Under the pieces are notes generated by a model. It saw only the letters and a list, made by a program, of their open reading frames with translations. It ran no database searches and had not been told where the DNA came from. Both the position numbers and the translations under genes were made by a program. Of a stretch of DNA of 64,000 nucleotides, positions 1 to 8,096 are shown piece by piece; positions within the stretch are counted from its first letter, which is position 1, and each line of letters begins with the position of its first letter. Origin of the DNA: an uncultured Prevotellaceae bacterium (GTDB lineage: Bacteria; Bacteroidota; Bacteroidia; Bacteroidales; Bacteroidaceae); NCBI GenBank assembly GCA_900316355.1, contig ONCQ01000002.1, positions 124,001-188,000 on the forward strand, in the 5' to 3' direction.

Positions 1-893
1 TAGACACCGTCATCCACGAGCTTCTTGATGCGCTCAACGGTGCCGGGGCGGTCGGCGGCGTAGGTGACGCCGAACCACTTGGAGGTGGTGTCGAGGACCT
101 TGCAGGTTGCGGTGCCGTCGTTGATGAGCTTATCCACCATGAGGGGGATGAAGAACTCAGCCTTGAGGTTGGTCATGTTCTTCGGGTCGGAGAGGAACTC
201 CTTGAAGTACGCCTCGCTGTAGGCGAAGTAGTCGGGCGTGAAGCCCCACATGTTCATGCTGACAGGCACGTTAGCGCCACCCACGGGCACCCATTTGTCG
301 CCGTCCTTGTAGCAGATTTCGCCGTCGATGGTGTCAATCTCGGTGCGCTCCACGATGTCCTTGAGGTTGCCGTTGGCATCGGTGTTGCACACGCCGCGTG
401 CCACGCTGCCGTTCTCAGAGAGCGTATTGCCCACGCGGAAGCCCACCATAGCGTACTTGCCCTTGCTGCCTTCGGGGAGGTCAGCCAGGAACTTGCCGAT
501 GGCCATGAAGGCATCGCGGTTGTAGAAGTCGTCGCAGTTGATGACGCAGAAGGGTTCCTTGATGATGTCCTTACCCATCAGCACGGCGTGGTTAGTACCC
601 CAGGGCTTTACGCGGCCTTCTGGAACCTTGAAGCCTGCGGGCAGGTCGTCGAGAGCCTGGAAGCAGAGCTCGCAGGGCACATGGCCTTCGTACTTCTTCA
701 GAATCTGGTTGCGGAACTGGTCCTCGAAATCGCGGCGGATGACCCACACGATTTTGCCGAAGCCGGCCTGGATAGCATCGTAGATGGAATAATCCATGAT
801 GGTTTCACCATTGGGGCCGAGCGCGTCGAGCTGCTTTAAACCACCATAGCGGCTGCCCATGCCGGCAGCAAGTAGAAAGAGAGTTGGTTTCAT
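1..893 (-). CDS. Sugar-phosphate nucleotidyltransferase (3' part outside window)
   Basis: The reading frame starts at the ATG at 893 and runs off the left edge without a stop, giving at least 297 residues. It opens MKPTLFLLAAGMGSRYGG, the glycine-rich nucleotide-binding signature of the NTP_transferase fold that makes NDP-sugars from sugar phosphates; a lysine (GGLKQLD) follows, as in that family. Further in are the stretches VINCDDFYN (a metal-binding Asp pair is expected here) and GANVPVSMNMWGFTPDYF. Proteins of this kind are cytoplasmic. The substrate sugar cannot be told from sequence. It is divergent from the ComM-like gene, with a -7 box at 938-945. Fold assignment is firm; the exact reaction is not. 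Confidence 0.85.
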   Translation of the reverse strand, partial: MKPTLFLLAAGMGSRYGGLKQLDALGPNGETIMDYSIYDAIQAGFGKIVWVIRRDFEDQFRNQILKKYEGHVPCELCFQALDDLPAGFKVPEGRVKPWGTNHAVLMGKDIIKEPFCVINCDDFYNRDAFMAIGKFLADLPEGSKGKYAMVGFRVGNTLSENGSVARGVCNTDANGNLKDIVERTEIDTIDGEICYKDGDKWVPVGGANVPVSMNMWGFTPDYFAYSEAYFKEFLSDPKNMTNLKAEFFIPLMVDKLINDGTATCKVLDTTSKWFGVTYAADRPGTVERIKKLVDDGV

Positions 894-937
894 TTGTTAA
901 ATGTGATTTGTTGTTAGGTTTAATTGGGTTCTGCCTG

Positions 938-945
938 CAAAAATA
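938..945 (-). promoter_or_regulatory. Bacteroidota -7 box for the nucleotidyltransferase
   Basis: On the minus strand this reads TATTTTTG, a match to TAnnTTTG, about 45 bases upstream of the ATG at 893. No clean -33 TTTG lies at the usual 19-21 base spacing. Confidence 0.5.
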
Positions 946-1042
946 CAAAGAATTCTCTTACGGACAGCATAAAAGCATTAAAAACTTTGCCTCTTCATAA
1001 ATATTTCATGCTTTCCTGTACCTTTTCCATCCAATTTTTCTT

Positions 1043-1050
1043 TATCTTTG
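1043..1050 (+). promoter_or_regulatory. -7 box for the ComM-like gene
   Basis: TATCTTTG matches TAnnTTTG and lies 21 bases before the chosen ATG at 1072. It would put the RNA start near 1057, which excludes the upstream in-frame TTG at 1048 as the translation start. Confidence 0.5.
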
Positions 1051-1071
1051 TCGCCGAAATCAACTCATCAC

Positions 1072-2628
1072 ATGCTTGCAAAAACCTTTTCAGCCAGTGT
1101 CAACGGAATCTTAGCCATTCCCGTGACCATCGAGGTGAATGTCGTGCCCATTGCCAAAGACTCCACGGAGCATAAGATTATCGTGGGGTTGCCCGACAGC
1201 AGCGTGAAGGAAAGCTTCAGCCGCATAGAGGCTGCGATGTCCAACATCGGCATACAGGTGCCAAAGGAGAACGTCACTGTGAACCTGGCACCCGGCGACA
1301 TTCGCAAGGAGGGCACGGGCTTCGACCTGCCCATCGCCATCGGCATCCTCATGGCCAACAGCTTCATCTCCTCCTCCCTCGCCCCGCGCTTCATGCTGGT
1401 GGGCGAACTCAGTCTCGACGGTAGCCTGCAGCCCATCCGCGGCGCGCTGCCCATCGCCATCAAGGCGCGCGAGCTGGGCTATGAGGGGCTTATCGTGCCT
1501 GAGCAGAACGTGCACGAGGCGGCTGTCGTGAACCGCCTGAAGGTGTATGGAGCCCGCAACATGCAGCAAGTCATCGATTTCTTCAATGGCACAACAGACG
1601 CGCTACAGCCCACCGTGATAGACACGCGCGCCGAGTTCTACGCTCACCACACGGCCCTTCACCTCGACTTCGCCGACGTGAAGGGCCAGGAGAATGTGAA
1701 GCGCGCCTTCGAGGTGGCGGCCGCTGGCGGGCATAATCTGATTATGGTAGGCCCGCCGGGTGCCGGCAAGAGCATGATGGCGCGCCGTCTGCCCAGCATC
1801 CTGCCGCCGCTGTCGCTTGCAGAGAGTTTGGAGACGACACAGATACACAGCGTGGCCGGCAAGCTCAAGGGCGGCACAGGCCTCATCACCGAGCGCCCCT
1901 TCCAGGCACCACATCACACCGTCTCGCAGGTAGCCCTTGTGGGAGGCGGTGCTAACCCCATGCCTGGCGAGATCTCGCTGGCACACAATGGTGTCCTCTT
2001 CCTCGACGAGCTGCCCGAATTCCCACGTGCAGCCCTCGAGGTGCTACGCCAGCCGCTCGAAGACCGCAAGATTACCGTCTCTCGCGCCAAGTACAGCATC
2101 GACTATCCCTGCAACGTCATGTTCGTGGCCTCCATGAACCCGTGCCCCTGCGGCTACTACAACCATCCCACGAAACCGTGTCAGTGCACGCCTGGGCAGA
2201 TACACAAATATATGAATAAGATTAGCGGCCCCTTACTCGACCGTATCGACATACAGATAGAGATTACGCCCCTCTCGTTCAACGACCTCAGCCGCACGGA
2301 ACCTGGCGAGCACTCGTCGGTCATCCGCGAGCGCGTCATCGCTGCCCGTAAGATTCAAGAGGAACGCTACCGCGACTACCCTAGCATCCACTGCAACGCC
2401 CAGATGACATCGGCCCTGATGCGCCAATATGCCACGCCAGCGCCGGAGGACATGTCGATGCTGCGCGAAATCATCAACCGCCTGCAGCTGTCGGCCCGAG
2501 CCTACGACCGCATCCTTCGTCTGGCCCGCACTATCGCGGACCTCGAAGCCTCTCCCACTATCCAGACCCACCACCTCGCCGAAGCCGTCAGCTACCGCAA
2601 CCTCGACCGCGAAACGTGGGGAGAGTGA
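1072..2628 (+). CDS. comM: YifB/ComM-family Mg-chelatase-like AAA+ ATPase
   Basis: 518 residues starting MLAKTFSASVNG, the usual start of the family; an in-frame TTG at 1048 overlaps the -7 box and is rejected. Residues about 20-145 form the N-terminal ChlI-like (Lon-S5-like) domain. The AAA+ core has Walker A GPPGAGKS at residues 227-234 and Walker B GVLFLDELPEF near 307-317, followed by a cysteine cluster (NPCPCGYY and KPCQC) typical of this family. The C-terminal 90 residues are the Mg_chelatase_C helical domain (LQLSARAYDRILRLARTIADL). ComM of gammaproteobacteria is a helicase that aids branch migration in natural transformation; a similar role here is inference. The gene stands alone, ending 88 bases before the SGNH gene. 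Confidence 0.93.
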   Translation: MLAKTFSASVNGILAIPVTIEVNVVPIAKDSTEHKIIVGLPDSSVKESFSRIEAAMSNIGIQVPKENVTVNLAPGDIRKEGTGFDLPIAIGILMANSFISSSLAPRFMLVGELSLDGSLQPIRGALPIAIKARELGYEGLIVPEQNVHEAAVVNRLKVYGARNMQQVIDFFNGTTDALQPTVIDTRAEFYAHHTALHLDFADVKGQENVKRAFEVAAAGGHNLIMVGPPGAGKSMMARRLPSILPPLSLAESLETTQIHSVAGKLKGGTGLITERPFQAPHHTVSQVALVGGGANPMPGEISLAHNGVLFLDELPEFPRAALEVLRQPLEDRKITVSRAKYSIDYPCNVMFVASMNPCPCGYYNHPTKPCQCTPGQIHKYMNKISGPLLDRIDIQIEITPLSFNDLSRTEPGEHSSVIRERVIAARKIQEERYRDYPSIHCNAQMTSALMRQYATPAPEDMSMLREIINRLQLSARAYDRILRLARTIADLEASPTIQTHHLAEAVSYRNLDRETWGE

Positions 2629-2633
2629 ACATA

Positions 2634-2676
2634 AAATGGTAAACGGTACAATGGTATATCGTCAAATGGTCAATAG
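2634..2676. repeat. Degenerate 7-8 bp tandem repeat (AAATGGT-like)
   Basis: Between the ComM-like gene and the SGNH gene there are about six consecutive units resembling AAATGGT (AAATGGT, AAACGGT, then CAATGGT-like units), mostly at 7-bp spacing. It is one member of the wider set of 7-bp-period arrays in this window. Confidence 0.5.
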
Positions 2677-2716
2677 ACAAGCGAAAATTTAATAACTCAA
2701 CCAATAAGTTACAACT

Positions 2717-5689
2717 ATGAAAAAAACCTTAACTACACTGATGTTGCTCATCTGCGGCATCGTTCTCTCATGGGCCGACGGTCCATTCCGCACTGCACGC
2801 TATGACGGCTTCAAGGTGTTATCTCCTAAGGCCGGCAGTATCCTGATGATTGGCAACAGCATCACCGACATGCACATCTGGCAGGAGGTGTTCCGTGATG
2901 CCAACGGCAACTACCTTCCCATCTGCAACCGCGGCAATTCGGGTTCCTACTCTACGGAGCAGAGCGAGAACATTGAGAGCTACATTGCCAACGGACCTTC
3001 CAAAGTGTTCCTGATGATTGGCACAAACGACATCGCCACCAGCGGCGGCCTCAACTTCACCCCCGAGCAGGTGCTCAGCTATGTCAAGAGCATGGTGACT
3101 CGCATTCACCGGCGTTCGCCAAGCACACACATCTACCTGTACCCGATTCTGAACAACAACACCGGCAATCGTGTTCGGGCGACGTGGTTGCACTACAACG
3201 AGATTCTGAAGGACTACATCAACACATCGAACGATGCCCTCCTCACTTTCGTAGATATCTACGACGCACTGCAGAATCTGGCTAACGGCGGTGCCTGGAG
3301 CAATGACAACCTCCACCCCAATGCCGCTGCCTATAAGATATGGTGTCATGCCATCCTACCCTATTTGGGCGAAAATGTCACCAGCGTGTACGATGATGTC
3401 AACGGAGACCTCACCACTGTTCAGCGTCAGGACGGCCTCACCAGTATGCACGGAGGACGTGCCACCATGTTCTCGGTGATGCCCATCAGCAACGACGATA
3501 TCATGATATTCGGCGATGCCGAGATCAAGACGGCCGAATGGTGGGAGCTGCTGGGCAACCCCAACGTCAAGAACCGCGGCACGGGCTGGAACAACAGCGG
3601 AGACATCGCCACTACCAGCAAGGAAGTGGATGCCACATGGGCTGCCACAGGCGCCGACAAGTCTGGTTGTCCGAGAGCCATCTTTGTTTACACCGGAACC
3701 AGCGATGTCACAGGCTCTACCGAGATGGCGACAGTGCAGTCAGACTACACAGCACTCATCACCAAACTGAAGACGAAAGCCCCGACAGCCAAAATCTATG
3801 TGATGGCCATCCATCCCCGCTACAACAATGCCTCTCTGAATACAGGCCGCATCACCACCTTCAACAACTGGTTAAAAAACACGCTCGCTGCCGGCGACGC
3901 GAATGTCAAGTTTGTAGATACCTACACCCCGTTGCTCAATGGTGATAATGCGGATGCCGCTTACGTCAACAGCAACCAATACCTCCTCGGAAAAGGCAGT
4001 GTCGTCTTTGCCAATGCGATGGCTGCCGCCTACAATGCCGATTTTGACACCAACCAGCTGGTTCCCGTATCCGTTGAGACAGGCAACACCAACTATGCCA
4101 TGTCCACGCGCCGCAACACCATCGGAACAGCCATCACGGATGGTCGCGACATTGTGGCAGGAACGAACGTCGGCGACTACACTGAGGCTGGTGTCAGCGC
4201 CTTCAGGACTGCCGAGGACGCCGCATTCAACGTGCTGGCCCAGCAGACCATCACCGATGAGGAGATGACGAATGCCGTCAATGCATTGCGGGCGGGTCTC
4301 GAGGTGATTGCTCCCACAAGTGCGAACACAGCAGGCAAGTACTTCCGCCTCTATACTCCCAACCGCGGTTCCCGCTATCTGACAAACAACGGCAGCGGCA
4401 CAACCATGTCCGGCCTGCCACTAACTGCCTTCGACAGTCAGGTATGGCAGCTGGAAGGTCGCAACGATGGCTCTTTCGACATCAAGAGCGTCTATGACGG
4501 CTCCTACATGGCCATGACCTCGCCCATTTCCACGACAAAGGCAAAACCCGCCAGCGGATGGTCGTTTGTCGAGAGCAACACCCCCGGATTGTTTATCATC
4601 AAAAGCGGCACGAACCAGCTCAACCAGCAGAACAATACCCCCTACAACATTCTGAACTGGGGCAACGGCAGCAATCTGAGCGACGACGGCTGTAAGTACA
4701 AGATTGTCGAGGTGGATGCCTCAGAATTCGAACACCTGCATGTGCAGGACGGTAAGTACTACACCATAGCAGGCTTTGTCATTAACCACTCCACACAAAC
4801 CACCCACTATGTAATGTACGACGGCACCACCCGTTTCATGAGCACAGGCGAGCCCACCGACAATGATGGCATCTGGAAAGCCGTCAAGGTGGATGGCGGC
4901 TGGAAGTTCCAGTCTGCCAAGGATGACAGTCAGTACTTGACTTACGACGGAACAGACAACACAGGTGCCGTCTATACCATCGAGTCGGGCGTTGCCGACG
5001 GGTGCGTCTCCATGAAAATCAATGGCGTATGGTCGGCATCATCAGAGACGGGTGACATGGGCGGCGCCTACAAGTCGTCAAGCCAACGCGTTCAGAATTC
5101 ATATTCCTGGTCAACCGACTGGATCTTCACAGAGACTGAGCCCGTCTATGTCAAGGACGGCCAGTTATATACCATCGCGGGATATGTTGCCCGCAATGGC
5201 GGTACCACCAACTACGTTTACTACGACGGTACAACCCGTTCGATGAGCACAACCGCTCCTACCGAAAGCGACGGCGGATGGAAGGCTGTGAAGGTGGATG
5301 GTGGCTGGAAGTTTGAATCCGCCAAGGCAGAAGGCCGTTACCTGACATACGAGGGCGTGGATGCCACGGGGGCCGTCTATACCATCGAGCCCGGTGTTGC
5401 CGCCGGTTGTCTGTCCATGCGTATCAATGGTGTGTGGTCAGCCTCTTCCGAGAATGGTGATATGGGCGGTATCTACAAGGCATCCGGCGGCAAGGTTCAA
5501 GCCGATGCCTACAATTGGGCAACCGACTGGAAGATCACGGAATATGATTGGATCGAAACAGGGGTGAACCGCATCACAGAAGCGAAAACCCAAGTGCAGC
5601 CTATCTACCACCTCAGCGGTGTGCGCGTCAACAAAGTAGAAAAGGGTGGCATCTACATTCAGGGCGGAAATAAGATTGCAGCCAAATAA
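2717..5689 (+). CDS. Secreted SGNH/GDSL hydrolase with degenerate second SGNH domain, twin C-terminal repeats and T9SS tail
   Basis: 990 residues with a signal peptide (MKKTLTTLMLLICGIVLSWA). The first SGNH domain (about 40-220) has all four blocks: nucleophile S48 in GNSITD, GNSG at 73-76, GTND at 102-105, and D197/H200 in DNLHPN. A second SGNH-like domain (about 250-440) aligns by GDAEI at 266-270 and GTSD at 327-330, but the serine is alanine (A268) and no D-x-x-H follows, so it is probably inactive. A middle region (about 530-675) looks beta-trefoil/lectin-like. Two tandem repeats of about 130 residues follow (about 677-808 and 812-942; both contain KVDGGWKF and VWSASSE). The last 45 residues (IYHLSGVRVNKVEKGGIYI) look like a T9SS sorting domain. 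Likely an esterase on polysaccharide, secreted to the cell surface; substrate unknown. Confidence 0.88.
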   Translation: MKKTLTTLMLLICGIVLSWADGPFRTARYDGFKVLSPKAGSILMIGNSITDMHIWQEVFRDANGNYLPICNRGNSGSYSTEQSENIESYIANGPSKVFLMIGTNDIATSGGLNFTPEQVLSYVKSMVTRIHRRSPSTHIYLYPILNNNTGNRVRATWLHYNEILKDYINTSNDALLTFVDIYDALQNLANGGAWSNDNLHPNAAAYKIWCHAILPYLGENVTSVYDDVNGDLTTVQRQDGLTSMHGGRATMFSVMPISNDDIMIFGDAEIKTAEWWELLGNPNVKNRGTGWNNSGDIATTSKEVDATWAATGADKSGCPRAIFVYTGTSDVTGSTEMATVQSDYTALITKLKTKAPTAKIYVMAIHPRYNNASLNTGRITTFNNWLKNTLAAGDANVKFVDTYTPLLNGDNADAAYVNSNQYLLGKGSVVFANAMAAAYNADFDTNQLVPVSVETGNTNYAMSTRRNTIGTAITDGRDIVAGTNVGDYTEAGVSAFRTAEDAAFNVLAQQTITDEEMTNAVNALRAGLEVIAPTSANTAGKYFRLYTPNRGSRYLTNNGSGTTMSGLPLTAFDSQVWQLEGRNDGSFDIKSVYDGSYMAMTSPISTTKAKPASGWSFVESNTPGLFIIKSGTNQLNQQNNTPYNILNWGNGSNLSDDGCKYKIVEVDASEFEHLHVQDGKYYTIAGFVINHSTQTTHYVMYDGTTRFMSTGEPTDNDGIWKAVKVDGGWKFQSAKDDSQYLTYDGTDNTGAVYTIESGVADGCVSMKINGVWSASSETGDMGGAYKSSSQRVQNSYSWSTDWIFTETEPVYVKDGQLYTIAGYVARNGGTTNYVYYDGTTRSMSTTAPTESDGGWKAVKVDGGWKFESAKAEGRYLTYEGVDATGAVYTIEPGVAAGCLSMRINGVWSASSENGDMGGIYKASGGKVQADAYNWATDWKITEYDWIETGVNRITEAKTQVQPIYHLSGVRVNKVEKGGIYIQGGNKIAAK

Positions 5690-5722
5690 GCTGAGGCCAC
5701 AAATGGCTGATATGCCCTCTAT

Positions 5723-5760
5723 CGAAAAGCGTGGTTTTCTGCGGAAAGCCGCGCTTTTCG
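5723..5760. terminator. Bidirectional terminator hairpin
   Basis: A 17-bp stem with two G-T type mismatches (arms 5723-5739 and 5744-5760, loop TGCG) lies between the converging SGNH gene and DUF4369 lipoprotein gene. It ends 5 bases before the latter's stop codon and can serve both directions. Confidence 0.75.
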
Positions 5761-5765
5761 GTAGC

Positions 5766-6500
5766 TTACTCGTTTATCTTCTCCATATTCTCTCGCGCGA
5801 TGCGCATGAACTCCTGCACATAGGCATCGCTTAGGAACTGCGGCGAGGCGAGGGTGATGAGTTCCTCTATTTGCGGAGTGAGCATGGGTGGCACATTGGA
5901 AGTGACGACCATGAAGATGCCAGGTGCCAGGATATTGTCCATATTGTCCTTGATGAACCGTGTGACGAGTTCATCCTCGCGGGCGTTGAGTATGACAGCC
6001 TCCTGACGCAGCTGTTGCAGGATTTCCTCGTGGTCATAGCCGTCGAGAATCATGCGGCTCTCGCGGCGCGGCAGTGCTTCCAGCTGTTCATCGAGCACCG
6101 CCTTGCGATGTATGAAGGCGAAGAGTGTATCGTTGAGTGCAGAGCCCTCCACCTTGTTCTCATTCTCGTCGAGCGTCATTGTGAGCGGCGTCTCGCGCTC
6201 TAGCACAAAGGGCATCACGCTCTGCTCTTCCAGAAAGAGGAAGACCATGCAGGTGGTGTCCTGCTCCGGACCACTGAAGGCAAACTTCCCATGTGTCACG
6301 CTGGCGGAGTCGATGGTCTGCAGGTCGCCGTCGCGATAGACTCGCAGGTACAGCGTGCGCCCCTCCAATTCGGGTATTGAGCTGGTGCCTTGAATGTCAA
6401 TATGCTGCTTGCATCCCGTCATGACAACAGTCACGACGAGCGCAAAAGCGAGGCGAAGTAGTATATGATAGGTGTGATGCATTATTGTCTGATGATTCAT
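5766..6500 (-). CDS. DUF4369-domain lipoprotein
   Basis: 244 residues. The N-terminus is a lipoprotein signal ending VVMTGC (acylated Cys near residue 30); a second in-frame ATG at codon 7 would also serve. Residues about 35-130 match the DUF4369 beta-sandwich that often precedes a thioredoxin domain in Bacteroidota (GRTLYLRVYRDGDLQTIDSA, then GKFAFSG). The C-terminal half is helical and charged and carries no CxxC, so the usual thioredoxin part is absent. Expected in the periplasm, lipid-anchored. It begins 5 bases after the plsC stop, so the two are probably co-transcribed. Role unknown. Confidence 0.8.
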   Translation of the reverse strand: MNHQTIMHHTYHILLRLAFALVVTVVMTGCKQHIDIQGTSSIPELEGRTLYLRVYRDGDLQTIDSASVTHGKFAFSGPEQDTTCMVFLFLEEQSVMPFVLERETPLTMTLDENENKVEGSALNDTLFAFIHRKAVLDEQLEALPRRESRMILDGYDHEEILQQLRQEAVILNAREDELVTRFIKDNMDNILAPGIFMVVTSNVPPMLTPQIEELITLASPQFLSDAYVQEFMRIARENMEKINE

Positions 6501-6505
6501 AGTGC

Positions 6506-7294
6506 TTAATCCTCGGGATTATAGGAGCCGGCGGGCAGTTCCTTGGGTTGTGTGCGCAGGCTTCCGTTGATGATATCGTAGGCCTGCTGCATCATAGCGC
6601 GCTCCGCCTCGGTGTTCTGTGCAGCATCCGCTGAGGCTGGCGGCGGCACGATGGCTGGATGTATGGTGAGCGTCAGCGGATGCCAGTTGACGATGTTGAC
6701 ATATCCCTTGGCGCGCGGCAGCACCTCGAAGGAGCCGTTGATGGTGATGGGCAGCAGGGGCAGCTGCAGCTCTGTGGCCAGCTGGAAGGCGCCACGCTTG
6801 AAGCTGCGCAAGCGACCGTCCCATGTGCGAGCGCCCTCCGGGAACACCACCAGCGACACGCCGCCCTGCAGCACCTGCCGCGCGCGGTCGTGTGTTTCTT
6901 TCATCTTTCGGGGCCCTCCTTTCTGATCAACAAAGATGAAGCCGGCACTCTCGCAAGCTTTACCGATAAACGGCATCTGTCGCAGTTCCGACTTCAGCAT
7001 CCATTTGAACGGACGGTTCAAATAGCCGTAGATGAGGAAGATATCGAAGGCTCCCTGATGGTTGGGGATGAAGATATAGCTCTGCTGCGCATCCATGTGC
7101 TCACGCCCCTCCACCCGTACAGGCAGGAGTAGCAGACGTATCATGGCGCGCGACCAGAGCTTGCCGGGATAGTAACTCCAGAAGGCAGCATTGCCCACTG
7201 AGCAGCCGATGATTGTCGCCAGCGCCGTCAGCACCGTCAGCAACAAGAGCAGCGGTGAGATGAGAATCTGGTATGCGTAGTAGATCACCTTCAT
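6506..7294 (-). CDS. plsC: 1-acyl-sn-glycerol-3-phosphate acyltransferase (PlsC family)
   Basis: 262 residues from the ATG at 7294, which overlaps the upstream gene's stop as ATGA; a longer frame to 7381 only adds unlikely sequence. Two hydrophobic segments at the N-terminus (about 8-40) anchor it to the inner membrane. The catalytic H-x4-D motif is H79...D84 in PNHQGAFD, and the glycerol-phosphate binding motif FPEGART lies about 85 residues further on, followed by LPITINGS. It would acylate lysophosphatidate at position 2 in phospholipid synthesis. It is part of a run transcribed DivIC, small membrane protein, PlsC, DUF4369 lipoprotein. Confidence 0.93.
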   Translation of the reverse strand: MKVIYYAYQILISPLLLLLTVLTALATIIGCSVGNAAFWSYYPGKLWSRAMIRLLLLPVRVEGREHMDAQQSYIFIPNHQGAFDIFLIYGYLNRPFKWMLKSELRQMPFIGKACESAGFIFVDQKGGPRKMKETHDRARQVLQGGVSLVVFPEGARTWDGRLRSFKRGAFQLATELQLPLLPITINGSFEVLPRAKGYVNIVNWHPLTLTIHPAIVPPPASADAAQNTEAERAMMQQAYDIINGSLRTQPKELPAGSYNPED

Positions 7295-7680
7295 TGCATA
7301 TTTTCCTTTTTCAGTTCCGCTGGAATGCGGAAGGCGGTGTATAGTTCCAGCACACAGGCGATGGTGAGGCACACAACCCACTCGTTTCTAATGGCAAAGC
7401 CGAAGCGCCCCACCTGCATAATCATGCAGCAGGCAGTGCACAGCAGCGCGATGCCACCGAGCAGCTGTTGGCGGCGCAGACGACGTAGCACGAAGCTCTT
7501 GCCCTCGTAGCGCTGCAGCATCTGCAGAGGCACAAAGACGAGTGCCCCCGCCGTGAAGGCTATCGTTCCCCACAGCGGCCACAGCATGAACAATGCCGCA
7601 CCCAGCAACATGGCCACCGCAGCCGCCTGTTGCAGCAGGAGTTGGAATTTCGTCAGCTCATTCATCATGGGAGAAGACAT
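7291..7680 (-). CDS. Small membrane protein of unknown function
   Basis: 129 residues with about four hydrophobic segments (AAAVAMLLGAALFMLWPLWG, TIAFTAGALVFVPLQ, GGIALLCTACCMIM and VVCLTIACVLELY), separated by a basic loop (YEGKSFVLRRLRRQQ). No family is recognised. The longest frame starts at 7680 and overlaps divIC by 23 bases; ATGs at 7668 or 7665 would overlap less and are equally possible. The 3' end overlaps plsC by four bases, so translation of the two is probably coupled. Position between a division protein and a phospholipid acyltransferase suggests an envelope role, which is inference only. Confidence 0.7.
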   Translation of the reverse strand: MSSPMMNELTKFQLLLQQAAAVAMLLGAALFMLWPLWGTIAFTAGALVFVPLQMLQRYEGKSFVLRRLRRQQLLGGIALLCTACCMIMQVGRFGFAIRNEWVVCLTIACVLELYTAFRIPAELKKENMQ

Positions 7681-7960
7681 AGATATCCTCGTTGGCGCGC
7701 TTCATGAAATAGCGTTCCCGCGCCATGCGTTCTACGGCTGCCGGATCATTCTCCAGCGCGCGCAGCTGCTCTGTTTCAGTGTCATACTCAGCCTGATACT
7801 TATCAATCTCGCGCTTCAGATTACCGATTTCCGCCTGACGCTGAAAACGCACATAGAGGCTGTTCTCGTCCACCACTCCTATGATTAACAGGAAGATGCC
7901 GATGGCGACGAGGTACTTGTACCTGCGCACATAGTTCCAAAAGGTCAGAAGTTTGCTCAT
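7658..7960 (-). CDS. Septum formation initiator, FtsB/DivIC family
   Basis: 100 residues with the family layout: short cytoplasmic N-terminus, one membrane segment (YLVAIGIFLLIIGVV, about 16-30), a coiled coil (about 40-75, ENSLYVRFQRQAEIGNLKRE onward), then ARERYFMKRANEDIYVF, the extended C-terminal segment. FtsB/DivIC-type proteins bind FtsL and FtsQ/DivIB in the divisome. Length is normal. It is the first gene of the PlsC operon and is divergent from dnaX across a 7-bp repeat array. Confidence 0.88.
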   Translation of the reverse strand: MSKLLTFWNYVRRYKYLVAIGIFLLIIGVVDENSLYVRFQRQAEIGNLKREIDKYQAEYDTETEQLRALENDPAAVERMARERYFMKRANEDIYVFSHDE

Positions 7961-7997
7961 TTCCTTATTTTCTTACTTTCTCGCCGCGAAGTTACGT

Positions 7998-8032
7998 AAA
8001 AGTTCAGAGTTGACGGTTGAAAGTTGAAAGTT
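7998..8032. repeat. 7-bp tandem array (GTTGAAA type) between divIC and dnaX
   Basis: Five units in exact 7-bp register (AAAGTTC, AGAGTTG, then ACGGTTG-, AAAGTTG- and AAAGTTT-type units) fill the space between the divergent divIC and dnaX starts, upstream of the dnaX -7 box. Bases 4-6 (GTT) are the same in every unit. Confidence 0.65.
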
Positions 8033-8068
8033 TTTTTCTTTCGGCGTTATTTTTTCAATCTTTTTATG

Positions 8069-8076
8069 TAATTTTG
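8069..8076 (+). promoter_or_regulatory. -7 box for dnaX
   Basis: TAATTTTG matches TAnnTTTG and sits 20 bases before the dnaX ATG. The region where a -33 element would sit is next to the 7-bp array at 7998-8032. Confidence 0.55.
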
Positions 8077-8096
8077 CCCGCAAAACCGAGATAATT

